Source: an uncultured Bacteroides sp.
Lineage (GTDB): Bacteria > Bacteroidota > Bacteroidia > Bacteroidales > Bacteroidaceae
Length of the DNA stretch: 64,000 bases
NCBI RefSeq assembly: GCF_958445495.1
Contig: NZ_CAUCSQ010000011.1
Location: 1-64,000 of the forward strand
Reading direction: 5' to 3'
Numbering within the stretch: the first letter of the stretch is position 1; every line of letters starts with the position of its first letter. Positions 9,068-16,876 of the stretch are shown here, in pieces. Position numbers and translations under genes: made by a program. Under the pieces are notes generated by a model. That model saw only the letters and a list, made by a program, of their open reading frames with translations. It was not told the origin of the DNA and made no database searches.

Positions 9068-10507
9068 ATGAAACATCTGATATATGGATTAGTAGCTATA
9101 AGTAGCTGCTTAGGGGTTATTTCTTGTGATGAATCGGATTATGACTTGGACAAGATTGTGCCTCAAGAATCTTATAAAATCCTTTATATAAGAGATGATG
9201 GAGAACAGGAAGTATCTTTACTCAATACAGGGGAGGAACAGAGCTATACGTTTACGGTAATAAAGGGAGGGAGTGATCCTTCCCTGGCTGCCGAGGCGGA
9301 TATCCGATTGATGTCACAGAGTGAGGTGGACGAGAAATACGGAGACTTGGATGGGTCGGATTATCGGATTATTCCTGCCGGGAGTTATACGTTGCCGGAA
9401 TCACTTCATATCAGTATAGGAGCCGATGAAGGATATCAAACTGTTACGGTGTTGCTGAATGCCGCTCTCATTAAGGAGGCGATGGACCAAAAACCGGAAG
9501 CCGAATTTGTCCTGCCGTTGAAGTTGGTAAGCGGGACAGACCGTATCAATCAGGACAAGTCGGAACTTTTATTGAATTTCGTGGTACAAACTCCCCAAAT
9601 AGCTTTCTCTACAAACTTTTATGAGCAGAATGTATATACTACTTATACGTTACCCATAAGTGCTACTTTGCAGAATTTGGAAAAAAATGAGGCGACAGTG
9701 TCTTGTTTGGTTCAAGTAGGAGACGATATAGATTTGCTTACTTATATTTATAACCAGGAGAACGGCACACATTATGAACCCTTCCCTGCCACAACCAATC
9801 TGACGTATCCCGATGGAAATCAATTGGTTTTCGTTTCCGGGACATTGGATAGCACCATTGACCTATTGCTTCGTGCCGATGGCCTGGATGAAGAAAAGGA
9901 TTATTTATTACCGCTGCATTTAGTTGCGGATGATGGAACAGGTACTTTTGAACTCAGTAAAGATTATTATTATCTGGTAATCTCAAGCGGGTTGCCGCGG
10001 ATTGTTCTGGAAGAAGAACAAGTAACTTCACCGTTTACTTACCACGGCAAGGACGGTGCGGGAATACCGGGGTTGATTGATGACGATTTGTCGACTTATT
10101 GGCATTCGGAGTATAGTGGAGAAGAGGAATATTGGGCAAAACGCAATGAAACGTACGGACAGTATATTGATATTGCCTTGAAAGAGCCGATACAGGTAAT
10201 GAGTTTTTCTTATTCCACAAGGCATAATAGTGATGTGTGCATCCAGAAACTGACTATTTACACGAGTGCGGACGGTACAAACTGGACAGCGTTGAGGAAA
10301 TTTGAGGAGGAAGCAGATAACCTGCCTCAAGATAAGGGAGGAACTTATACGTCGGATGCGTTAGGGTCAGAAACGTCTTATTCTTATATCCGTTTCAGTG
10401 TCACTAAGGCAGGTGATAGAAATATTCCTGAGTATTTTGTCAATCAGGCTGGCGAGGAAAAGCAATCATTCTTTGCATTGGGTGACCTGAGATTCTGGGG
10501 TAATTGA
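9068..10507 (+). CDS. DUF1735 / discoidin-domain surface lipoprotein, copy 2
   Basis: A 479-residue paralogue of the preceding gene. It has a lipobox ISC near residue 20 with acidic residues after the cysteine, DUF1735-type repeats (MSQSEVDEKYG, YNQENGTHYEPFP) and a C-terminal F5/8 type C-like domain with LIDDDLSTYWHS and YIRFSV motifs. The same motifs recur in the same order as in copy 1, which points to a tandem duplication followed by divergence. It probably acts as a second surface glycan-binding protein, possibly with a different specificity. It lies 33 bp after copy 1 and 27 bp before the peptidase gene. Confidence 0.85.
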   Translation: MKHLIYGLVAISSCLGVISCDESDYDLDKIVPQESYKILYIRDDGEQEVSLLNTGEEQSYTFTVIKGGSDPSLAAEADIRLMSQSEVDEKYGDLDGSDYRIIPAGSYTLPESLHISIGADEGYQTVTVLLNAALIKEAMDQKPEAEFVLPLKLVSGTDRINQDKSELLLNFVVQTPQIAFSTNFYEQNVYTTYTLPISATLQNLEKNEATVSCLVQVGDDIDLLTYIYNQENGTHYEPFPATTNLTYPDGNQLVFVSGTLDSTIDLLLRADGLDEEKDYLLPLHLVADDGTGTFELSKDYYYLVISSGLPRIVLEEEQVTSPFTYHGKDGAGIPGLIDDDLSTYWHSEYSGEEEYWAKRNETYGQYIDIALKEPIQVMSFSYSTRHNSDVCIQKLTIYTSADGTNWTALRKFEEEADNLPQDKGGTYTSDALGSETSYSYIRFSVTKAGDRNIPEYFVNQAGEEKQSFFALGDLRFWGN

Positions 10508-10534
10508 CATTTATATTAATTTTGATACTGTAAT

Positions 10535-11653
10535 ATGAAGAAAAATAGATTGAATTCAATGATTTTCGGTGCGGCTTTACTCGTAATGTGTGGCTGTACG
10601 GAAGAATATGTTGTTGATCCGGACGTTATTTATGAAAACGGTAATATTGTTTCAGGTAAAGAACTGATAACTTACAATATATTGGTTGCCTGTGACAAAC
10701 AGAGCGTGGATGCCCTTTCCGGAGGGAATGCTACCGTACATAAACAGAAGGTGGATGAATTTCTGGCAAATGCGGCAAAGTTTATCAATGATGCGGGACA
10801 GGGACAATTGAGGTATGAATTTAAGCTCGAAGCTCCCGACGAACTCGTGATTTATGATGAAAACTCAAAAACTTTTTGGCAAAGGTTTGAGAAAGAGAAA
10901 GCGGATGCCGGTTATGACATGATTCTGACAATGGACGGAGTCGATAACTATAATGAAGATTACAGGAATTGCCAGAGTGCCAACGGAAACATCCGCATGT
11001 GTTATAAAGGTGATAATGGGGCGGCGCATGACTATTTTAGCGGTGAAGATTATAAGGTCCTGGCACATGAATCCGGGCATGCTTTATTCGGGTTTGCTGA
11101 CTTGTACATGACCGTTATCCAAGCTGAAAATAATGAGGTTAACGGAGAAGGGTATGAACCGGTGGATATCATGAATAAACAGAATAAGATGAGTGTCTGG
11201 TGCGATTATCATGTAGCGATGATTAACTTTGGAAGAATTAGAGGGCAAGAGAACTGGGAAACGACTGTCGATAATGCGAAAGAGCTGAAGATAACCGCTG
11301 TTTATGGGGGAGGACCGGCTACGGACGTAAAGATTAAGATTTACGGGGGAACCCAAAATAACAATGGATACGGTCAGGACCAAGGCGGATGGCAATATTG
11401 CGGTTCCATTAAGAAAGAATATGTATTGGAGGATAAAAAGACCGGTTCCGACGGTACAGTAATCATTCCTGCAACCGACTTGTACTATAAGAATCTGGCT
11501 CCAGGCATTGAATTCTGGCGTTCGGTCTTGATTGAGGCGGAAACTGACGGCAAGAAAGGTTACCTGTGGATACCTTATTATGAAATGCAGATGCCGGCAT
11601 TAGAAAGCAATGGTGAAAATCTGACTTATGAGGCCTCTATTGAAATAAAGTAA
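10535..11653 (+). CDS. M64-like zinc metallopeptidase lipoprotein
   Basis: A 372-residue predicted lipoprotein (lipobox MCGC near residue 20). The core motif is HESGHALFGFADLY at about 178-191, matching the HExGHxxxGxADxY spacing of M64-type peptidases: two His ligands, a catalytic Glu and a downstream Asp as likely third ligand. A DIMN turn follows about 30 residues later and could be the Met-turn. The C-terminal region (about 240-372) looks like an all-beta accessory domain. It should hydrolyse protein or glycopeptide at the surface or in the periplasm. Its position between glycan-binding lipoproteins and GH36 suggests that the PUL substrate carries a polypeptide. Peptidase call is good; the exact family is a motif-based judgement. 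Confidence 0.75.
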   Translation: MKKNRLNSMIFGAALLVMCGCTEEYVVDPDVIYENGNIVSGKELITYNILVACDKQSVDALSGGNATVHKQKVDEFLANAAKFINDAGQGQLRYEFKLEAPDELVIYDENSKTFWQRFEKEKADAGYDMILTMDGVDNYNEDYRNCQSANGNIRMCYKGDNGAAHDYFSGEDYKVLAHESGHALFGFADLYMTVIQAENNEVNGEGYEPVDIMNKQNKMSVWCDYHVAMINFGRIRGQENWETTVDNAKELKITAVYGGGPATDVKIKIYGGTQNNNGYGQDQGGWQYCGSIKKEYVLEDKKTGSDGTVIIPATDLYYKNLAPGIEFWRSVLIEAETDGKKGYLWIPYYEMQMPALESNGENLTYEASIEIK

Positions 11654-11678
11654 CAAACAGCAATAACATTCAACTATT

Positions 11679-13865
11679 ATGAAGAAGGTATTTTTATTGG
11701 CTATGGGACTGGTTATGGCAGGCGGTATGCTCCGCGCGGATGACCGCAATGTCCTTATTTCGACTCCGCGGACGTCTTTTATGGTTATGGCCCCGAAAGG
11801 GGAAGAATTACGTTTTTCTTATTATGGAGATAAGATTACCCCGGAGCAGATTCATCAAGTGCACGATGCATGGGACGGAATTAACCGTTCCGCTTATCCG
11901 GCTTTCGGGGTAAACAATCAGTTGTTGACCGCGTTAAGCGTAACTCATGCAGATGGGAATCTGACAGTGGATTTGGTGGTAGATACTGTGGAAAAATGGA
12001 AGGAAGAACAGGCGGATGTCGTTAAGGTGCAATTGAAGGATAAACTTTATCCATTTCGCGTGGCAGTTTATTATCGCGCTTATACGAATTCCGATGTGAT
12101 TGAAACCTGGACGGAGATTTCCCACCAGGAGAAAAAGCCTGTGTTGCTGAAACGTTTTGATTCCGGATGCATATATTTGCGGCAGGGAGATGTCTGGGTG
12201 TCTCATCTGAACGGCGCATGGGCTTCGGAGGCAAGCCTGACAACTGAACCGCTTTTGCGGGGAATGAAAGTTATTTCCAATATGGATGGTTCGCGTAATA
12301 CACACACGTCACATGCGGAAGTCATGTTCTCGTTAGACGGCAAGCCGCAGGAGAATACCGGTAGAGTGATCGGAGCAGCCCTTTGCTGGACCGGAAACTA
12401 TAAATTACGGATTGCGACGGAGAATAATTATCTTCATACGTTTTCTGCCGGTATCAACAATGAGTCTTCCGAATATACACTGGAGCGGGGTGAAGTGTTT
12501 ACCACCCCGAAACTGGCTTTTACTTATAGTGATGAAGGGTTGAGCGGAGCCAGCCGGAATTTCCACCGCTGGGCGCGCAATGGCATGATTCACAACGGAT
12601 GGAAAACACGTGATATTCTGTTGAATAGCTGGGAAGGCGTTTATTTGAAAGTGAATGAGGAGGTCATGGGACAGATGATGCATGACATTGCCTCAATGGG
12701 TGGAGAGCTGTTTGTTATGGACGACGGATGGTTCGGCGGAAAATATCCCCGTAACGTAGATAACAGTTCATTGGGGGACTGGGTGACTGATACGCGGAAA
12801 CTGCCCAACGGCATCCGGGGATTGATTGACCGGGCAAAGAAAGAAGGCGTCAAGTTCGGCATCTGGATAGAGCCGGAAAGTACCAACTCGAAGAGCGAAT
12901 TGTATGAGAAACATCCGGACTGGGCACTGAATGTGAAGGGACGTGCGCTGCTTTATGGACGTGGAGGTACACAGTTGCTTCTTGACATGACGAACCCGGA
13001 GGTACAGGATTTCGTTTTCGGTATCGTAGATGGCCTGCTGACTGAATATCCGGAAATCGCTTATATCAAATGGGACGCCAATGTGGAATTGAAAAATTAT
13101 GGTTCATCTTATCTGCCGAAAGACAGACAGTCGCATCTCAATATCGAGTATCACCGTGGATTGGAAAAGGTGGTGCAACGTATCCGCGCCAAGTATCCCG
13201 ATGTCGTGATTCAGGCTTGTGCTGCCGGAGGCGGTCGTATCAATTACGGATATATGCCGGGATTTGAGGAATTCTGGGTAAGCGATAATACGGATGCTTT
13301 ACAACGTATCTATATGCAATGGGGAACTTCCTATTTCTTCCCGTCGAATGCAATGGCACAACATGTAAGCGCCAACCGTAATCATCAGACCGGGCGTATC
13401 GTTCCACTGAAATTCCGTTTTGATGTCGCGATGTCCGGACGTTTGGGCATGGAGATTCAACCTAAGGACATGAGCGAGAAAGACAAGGCGTATGCGAAAA
13501 AGGCAATTGCCGATTACAAAACAATCCGTGAGACCGTACAGTTGGGAAATCTGTACCGATTGATTTCTCCGTATGACAAGATGGGAGTGGCTTCGCTGAT
13601 GTATGTTAACGACCAAAAGGACAAAGCTGTATTTTTTGCTTATAAAATGGAGCATTTCGTCGGTATGGGCATACCTCGTTTCCGTGCGGCCGGTCTGGAT
13701 CCGAACCGGAATTACAGGATACGTGAATTATCCTTACCCGACGGAGAGAAACCTTGTCATCTGGATGGAAAAGTATTTTCCGGCGCCTTGTTGATGAATA
13801 CGGGATTTGAAGTTTCTTTGAAGAAAGAGTATTCAAGCCGTGTTTTCGAATTGATGGCGGAATAA
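11679..13865 (+). CDS. GH36 alpha-galactosidase, secreted
   Basis: A 728-residue glycoside hydrolase with an N-terminal signal peptide lacking a lipobox cysteine (cleavage near LRA-DD), so probably periplasmic. The GH36 layout is clear: an N-terminal beta-supersandwich, a catalytic barrel, and a short C-terminal beta-domain. The catalytic nucleophile is the Asp of YIKWDAN (about D466) and the acid/base the Asp of SDNTD (about D536); ACAAGGGR and MDDGWFGG are further family motifs. It should release terminal alpha-linked galactose from imported oligosaccharides; related enzymes can act on alpha-N-acetylgalactosamine. It lies 25 bp after the peptidase gene and 18 bp before the glycosidase-like gene. 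Confidence 0.93.
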   Translation: MKKVFLLAMGLVMAGGMLRADDRNVLISTPRTSFMVMAPKGEELRFSYYGDKITPEQIHQVHDAWDGINRSAYPAFGVNNQLLTALSVTHADGNLTVDLVVDTVEKWKEEQADVVKVQLKDKLYPFRVAVYYRAYTNSDVIETWTEISHQEKKPVLLKRFDSGCIYLRQGDVWVSHLNGAWASEASLTTEPLLRGMKVISNMDGSRNTHTSHAEVMFSLDGKPQENTGRVIGAALCWTGNYKLRIATENNYLHTFSAGINNESSEYTLERGEVFTTPKLAFTYSDEGLSGASRNFHRWARNGMIHNGWKTRDILLNSWEGVYLKVNEEVMGQMMHDIASMGGELFVMDDGWFGGKYPRNVDNSSLGDWVTDTRKLPNGIRGLIDRAKKEGVKFGIWIEPESTNSKSELYEKHPDWALNVKGRALLYGRGGTQLLLDMTNPEVQDFVFGIVDGLLTEYPEIAYIKWDANVELKNYGSSYLPKDRQSHLNIEYHRGLEKVVQRIRAKYPDVVIQACAAGGGRINYGYMPGFEEFWVSDNTDALQRIYMQWGTSYFFPSNAMAQHVSANRNHQTGRIVPLKFRFDVAMSGRLGMEIQPKDMSEKDKAYAKKAIADYKTIRETVQLGNLYRLISPYDKMGVASLMYVNDQKDKAVFFAYKMEHFVGMGIPRFRAAGLDPNRNYRIRELSLPDGEKPCHLDGKVFSGALLMNTGFEVSLKKEYSSRVFELMAE

Positions 13866-13883
13866 TCGTTAAAGAAAGCAGTT

Positions 13884-15881
13884 ATGAAACAAATGTTAAA
13901 ATCGGTTTTCGCCGTGGGGTTGTTGTTCGCTTGTGCTTCTTCGCAGGAAATGAAGGGGGCGGACCGATGGAAAATAGTAGATACGAACCGTATCGGTTGG
14001 GAGATAGGCAACAAGGATGTCCATCGGGACCATATCGAAATGAGCGGTTTGAAGATTTCCGCCGTCCTACGTTATGGAATGGACAAGATGGGACGTTGGA
14101 CGATAGACCGTAATTTTATCTGGCCTTCCCTGCGTACCATACCTAACAATACGCATGGGTCGTTACAACGGCATTTCGTTGGTGACTGGGCAGACCGGAT
14201 TAATGTCAATGGCCGTGTCTTGGTCGATGAGAAGGTCAAACGTATTGTTTTAGACGGGATTATGACTGTAGAGAGCCGGTTCTCAAATGGAATTGAACTG
14301 GTACGTACACTTTTCCCGTCCACACAGTATCCGGCATTCTGTGAAGAATACCGGTTGGTGAATCGTTCAGGGAAGAAAGTGATCGTTGAGTTTCCCGTTG
14401 CTTCACTGGTCTACCATACGGATTCCGGCAAGGGAGTGGACGGAAGTTATATATTGACGGCGGAAATCTCTCCTGCCGGCGGGAAAGCAGTACGTGAAGT
14501 TGCTCCGGAAGAAAGTGTCTCTTTACAAATCGTCTATACAGGGCGGAAGCAAGGAGAACAGTTGCCCTCTCTGGATGTCCGGAGGGAGATGGAGGCAAGA
14601 AAAGCTTTTATAAAGCAGGTGACGGAAAATCTGGTACTGGAAACCCCGGATAGTATTATCAATACGATGTTTTCATTTGCCAAAATACGTGGCAGTGAGA
14701 GTATTTTCCTGACAAAAGGAGGTTATCTGCACGGTCCGGGCGGGGAATCGTATTATGCGGCTGTCTGGGCGAACGACCAGGCGGAATATATTAATCCCTT
14801 CTTTCCTTTTCTCGGATACGAGATAGGGAACAAATCGGTAATGGACTCGTTCCGCTTGTTCATGGGTTACATGAATTCGGAGTACAAACCGATACCGTCT
14901 TCTATTATTGCCGAGGGATTGGATTTCTGGCATGGTGCGGGCGATAGAGGCGATGTGGCTATGATTGCTTACGGAGCTTCGCGTTACGCTCTGGCGTCCG
15001 GAAACCGGAAAGAGGCGAAAGAACTGTGGAATCTGATTATCTGGTGTTTGGAGTATTGCCGTAGAAAGCTGAATGAAGACGGAGTCGTGACGTCCGATTC
15101 TGATGAACTCGAAGGACGTTTTCCAGCAGGTAAAGCAAACCTTTGTACTTCTTCGTTATATTACGATGCATTGGTGTCTGCCTCTTATTTGGCGAAGGAG
15201 TTGGGTGAAAATGGCAAAGCGTATGAAAAAGCTGCGGATGAACTGAGCAAAAATATCGATACTTATTTTGCACGTGAGGTAGAGGGATACGATACTTACC
15301 AGTATTATGAAGGGAATGACGTTTTACGTTCCTGGATTTGTGTTCCTCTGACGATGGGAATTTATGAGAGAAAGCAGGGAACAGTCGATGCGCTTTTCTC
15401 TGAAAGGTTATGGACGGAGAACGGACTACTGACACAAGCCGGTAGTTCGACTTTCTGGGACCGTTCTACACTGTATGCCTTGAGAGGAGTCTATGCTTGT
15501 GGAGAAAGGGAGAGGGCGACGAAATACCTGAAGTTTTATTCTCGTAAGCGTTTGCTGGGAAACCATGTACCTTATGCCATTGAGGCATGGCCGGAGGGAA
15601 ACCAACGGCATTTGTCGGCGGAAAGCGGTTTGTATGCCCGTGTCATAACGGAAGGGCTGTTTGGTATTCGTCCCGTTGGGCTGGATTCTTTTATACTGAC
15701 CCCGCAACTACCTAATGAATGGGGTGAGATGGCATTGAGGAGAATCCGGGCTTTCGGGAAAAATTTCGACATAGAGGTTTCACGTAAGAAAAGTAAAATC
15801 CTTGTTTGCGTGAAGTCGGAGAATAAGATTGTCAAACGCATTACGGTTGAGAACGGCGCTTCTATAAAAGTCGTTTTGTAA
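13884..15881 (+). CDS. Six-hairpin ((alpha/alpha)6) glycosidase-like secreted protein, family unassigned
   Basis: A 665-residue protein with a signal peptide (about 1-26). The first 260 residues look like a beta-sandwich; the remainder looks like an (alpha/alpha)6 toroid as in GH78-, GH63- or GH94-type enzymes. Supporting motifs are YYAAVWANDQAEYINPF, a GAGDRGD loop, YAIEAWPEGNQRHLSAES, and the ending GLFGIRPVGLDSFILTPQLP that resembles the last barrel helix and following strand of six-hairpin glycosidases. Conserved acids in WANDQ, GDRGD and EAWPEG are candidate catalytic residues. I cannot assign a CAZy family. It is the last gene of the PUL 1 operon, followed by a terminator, and probably trims the same glycan as GH36. 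Confidence 0.65.
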   Translation: MKQMLKSVFAVGLLFACASSQEMKGADRWKIVDTNRIGWEIGNKDVHRDHIEMSGLKISAVLRYGMDKMGRWTIDRNFIWPSLRTIPNNTHGSLQRHFVGDWADRINVNGRVLVDEKVKRIVLDGIMTVESRFSNGIELVRTLFPSTQYPAFCEEYRLVNRSGKKVIVEFPVASLVYHTDSGKGVDGSYILTAEISPAGGKAVREVAPEESVSLQIVYTGRKQGEQLPSLDVRREMEARKAFIKQVTENLVLETPDSIINTMFSFAKIRGSESIFLTKGGYLHGPGGESYYAAVWANDQAEYINPFFPFLGYEIGNKSVMDSFRLFMGYMNSEYKPIPSSIIAEGLDFWHGAGDRGDVAMIAYGASRYALASGNRKEAKELWNLIIWCLEYCRRKLNEDGVVTSDSDELEGRFPAGKANLCTSSLYYDALVSASYLAKELGENGKAYEKAADELSKNIDTYFAREVEGYDTYQYYEGNDVLRSWICVPLTMGIYERKQGTVDALFSERLWTENGLLTQAGSSTFWDRSTLYALRGVYACGERERATKYLKFYSRKRLLGNHVPYAIEAWPEGNQRHLSAESGLYARVITEGLFGIRPVGLDSFILTPQLPNEWGEMALRRIRAFGKNFDIEVSRKKSKILVCVKSENKIVKRITVENGASIKVVL

Positions 15882-15926
15882 AAGGATAAATGTTTTTATT
15901 TTCCGGTATGTGCCGGATGATGAGAT

Positions 15927-15963
15927 ACGGTGAAAGGATGGGGGGGCTTTCACCGTTCTTTTT
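15927..15963 (+). terminator. Terminator of the PUL 1 operon
   Basis: A 10-bp perfect stem (15927-15936 with 15947-15956) with a G-rich loop, followed by TTCTTTTT. It lies 46 bp after the last PUL 1 gene and has a T-tract only in the plus direction. Confidence 0.85.
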
Positions 15964-16014
15964 ATAGCACCCTGTTTCTCATATTCTGTTTATTATGGAA
16001 TATTGGGTTTATCC

Positions 16015-16587
16015 TTAAATCTCCTCTATAAAGTGGACAGGATATTTATTCCAGTATTTTTTATATACCAGGTCTTGCTGTCCGTTAAGGTTTAACTGGT
16101 ACATTCTGAATGTAACCAAAAAGTTTTTGGGTTGCCATAGTTCCTCATAAGAGTATTGGTATTTCATGCCGATGGCCTGCATTACTTTTCCGCTTCTGGG
16201 ATTTTTCACATCATGCGTGGCTGTGATATAAGGAATATCCGTCTGTTTCAGCATGTCGATTATCGCCCGGCAAGCTTCGGTACAAATTCCTTTATGCCAA
16301 AACTCCTTTCTGATACTATAACCTAAATCATGGCTGTCATCCTCGCTTACATGGACGCAGCCGATAGGTACATTGTCTTCTTTTAGGCAAATTGCATAAT
16401 AGAATCCTTTCCGTTGAATATAACTTTTTATGTATTGAAGATACTGTTTGGCTTCCTCCATATCTCTCAATGGAAACATAGGCAGGAATGTATTAACTTC
16501 TTTATCATTTAGAATAGCGAATAAGGCATTTACATCTTCTTCTGTGAAGTGCCGTAATATTAACCGCTCTGTTTCTATGTAGTTCAT
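16015..16587 (-). CDS. GNAT-family N-acetyltransferase (RimJ/RimL type)
   Basis: A 190-residue acetyltransferase that transfers an acetyl group from acetyl-CoA to an amine, often a protein N-terminus or small molecule. The start TERLILRHFTEEDVNALF is the standard opening of the RimJ/RimL-like group; the DLGYSIRKEFWHKGICTEA stretch at about 97-115 is the acetyl-CoA pyrophosphate-binding region, and SGKVMQAIGMKYQYS follows. A longer reading from 16632 adds a 15-residue low-complexity tail; ATG 16587 gives the normal family N-terminus and is preferred. It is a single gene outside the PUL. Substrate unknown. Confidence 0.88.
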   Translation of the reverse strand: MNYIETERLILRHFTEEDVNALFAILNDKEVNTFLPMFPLRDMEEAKQYLQYIKSYIQRKGFYYAICLKEDNVPIGCVHVSEDDSHDLGYSIRKEFWHKGICTEACRAIIDMLKQTDIPYITATHDVKNPRSGKVMQAIGMKYQYSYEELWQPKNFLVTFRMYQLNLNGQQDLVYKKYWNKYPVHFIEEI

Positions 16588-16633
16588 TATTATATATATT
16601 TTCATACAAAAATATAAAAAAGTACATTCCACA

Positions 16634-16747
16634 GTGGATGATGAATCGTTTTTCTTTCTCTATAAAGTGGGAGATGAAATATCTGCAGGCCCTATTTTTA
16701 CAGACACGGACGGGAAAACATGGAAGAGTGAGTATTATATAAAATAG
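16634..16747 (+). pseudogene. Possible 3' remnant of a lost gene
   Basis: An open frame without a start codon reads VDDESFFFLYKVGDEISAG and continues with TDTDGKTWKSEYYIK to a TAG stop. The composition looks like real protein, unlike the AT-rich surroundings, and the DGKTWKS sequence is typical of secreted beta-sheet proteins. It may be the tail of a deleted gene. It is short and could be chance. Confidence 0.3.
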
Positions 16748-16825
16748 CGTATGTGCATAACTGTCCGTCGGGTCAACCTATTTCTTGAAGTAACCGGGAA
16801 ATCTGATATGAGAGGATATCTATAA

Positions 16826-16862
16826 AAAACGCCTCTTTCAGATACTCCGAAAGAGGCGTTTT
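16826..16862. terminator. Bidirectional terminator downstream of secDF
   Basis: A 9-bp perfect core stem (16831-16839 with 16849-16857) is extended by an A-run on one side and a T-run on the other. It starts 15 bp past the secDF stop and so ends that minus-strand transcript; the symmetry would let it work in both directions. Confidence 0.88.
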
Positions 16863-16876
16863 ATGGATGGAATTTA

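Noticed and set aside
1..16000. PUL 1 as an island inserted at the tRNA-Arg gene
   Set aside because: No integrase and no visible second copy of the tRNA 3' end near 15.9-16.9 kb, so integration cannot be supported.
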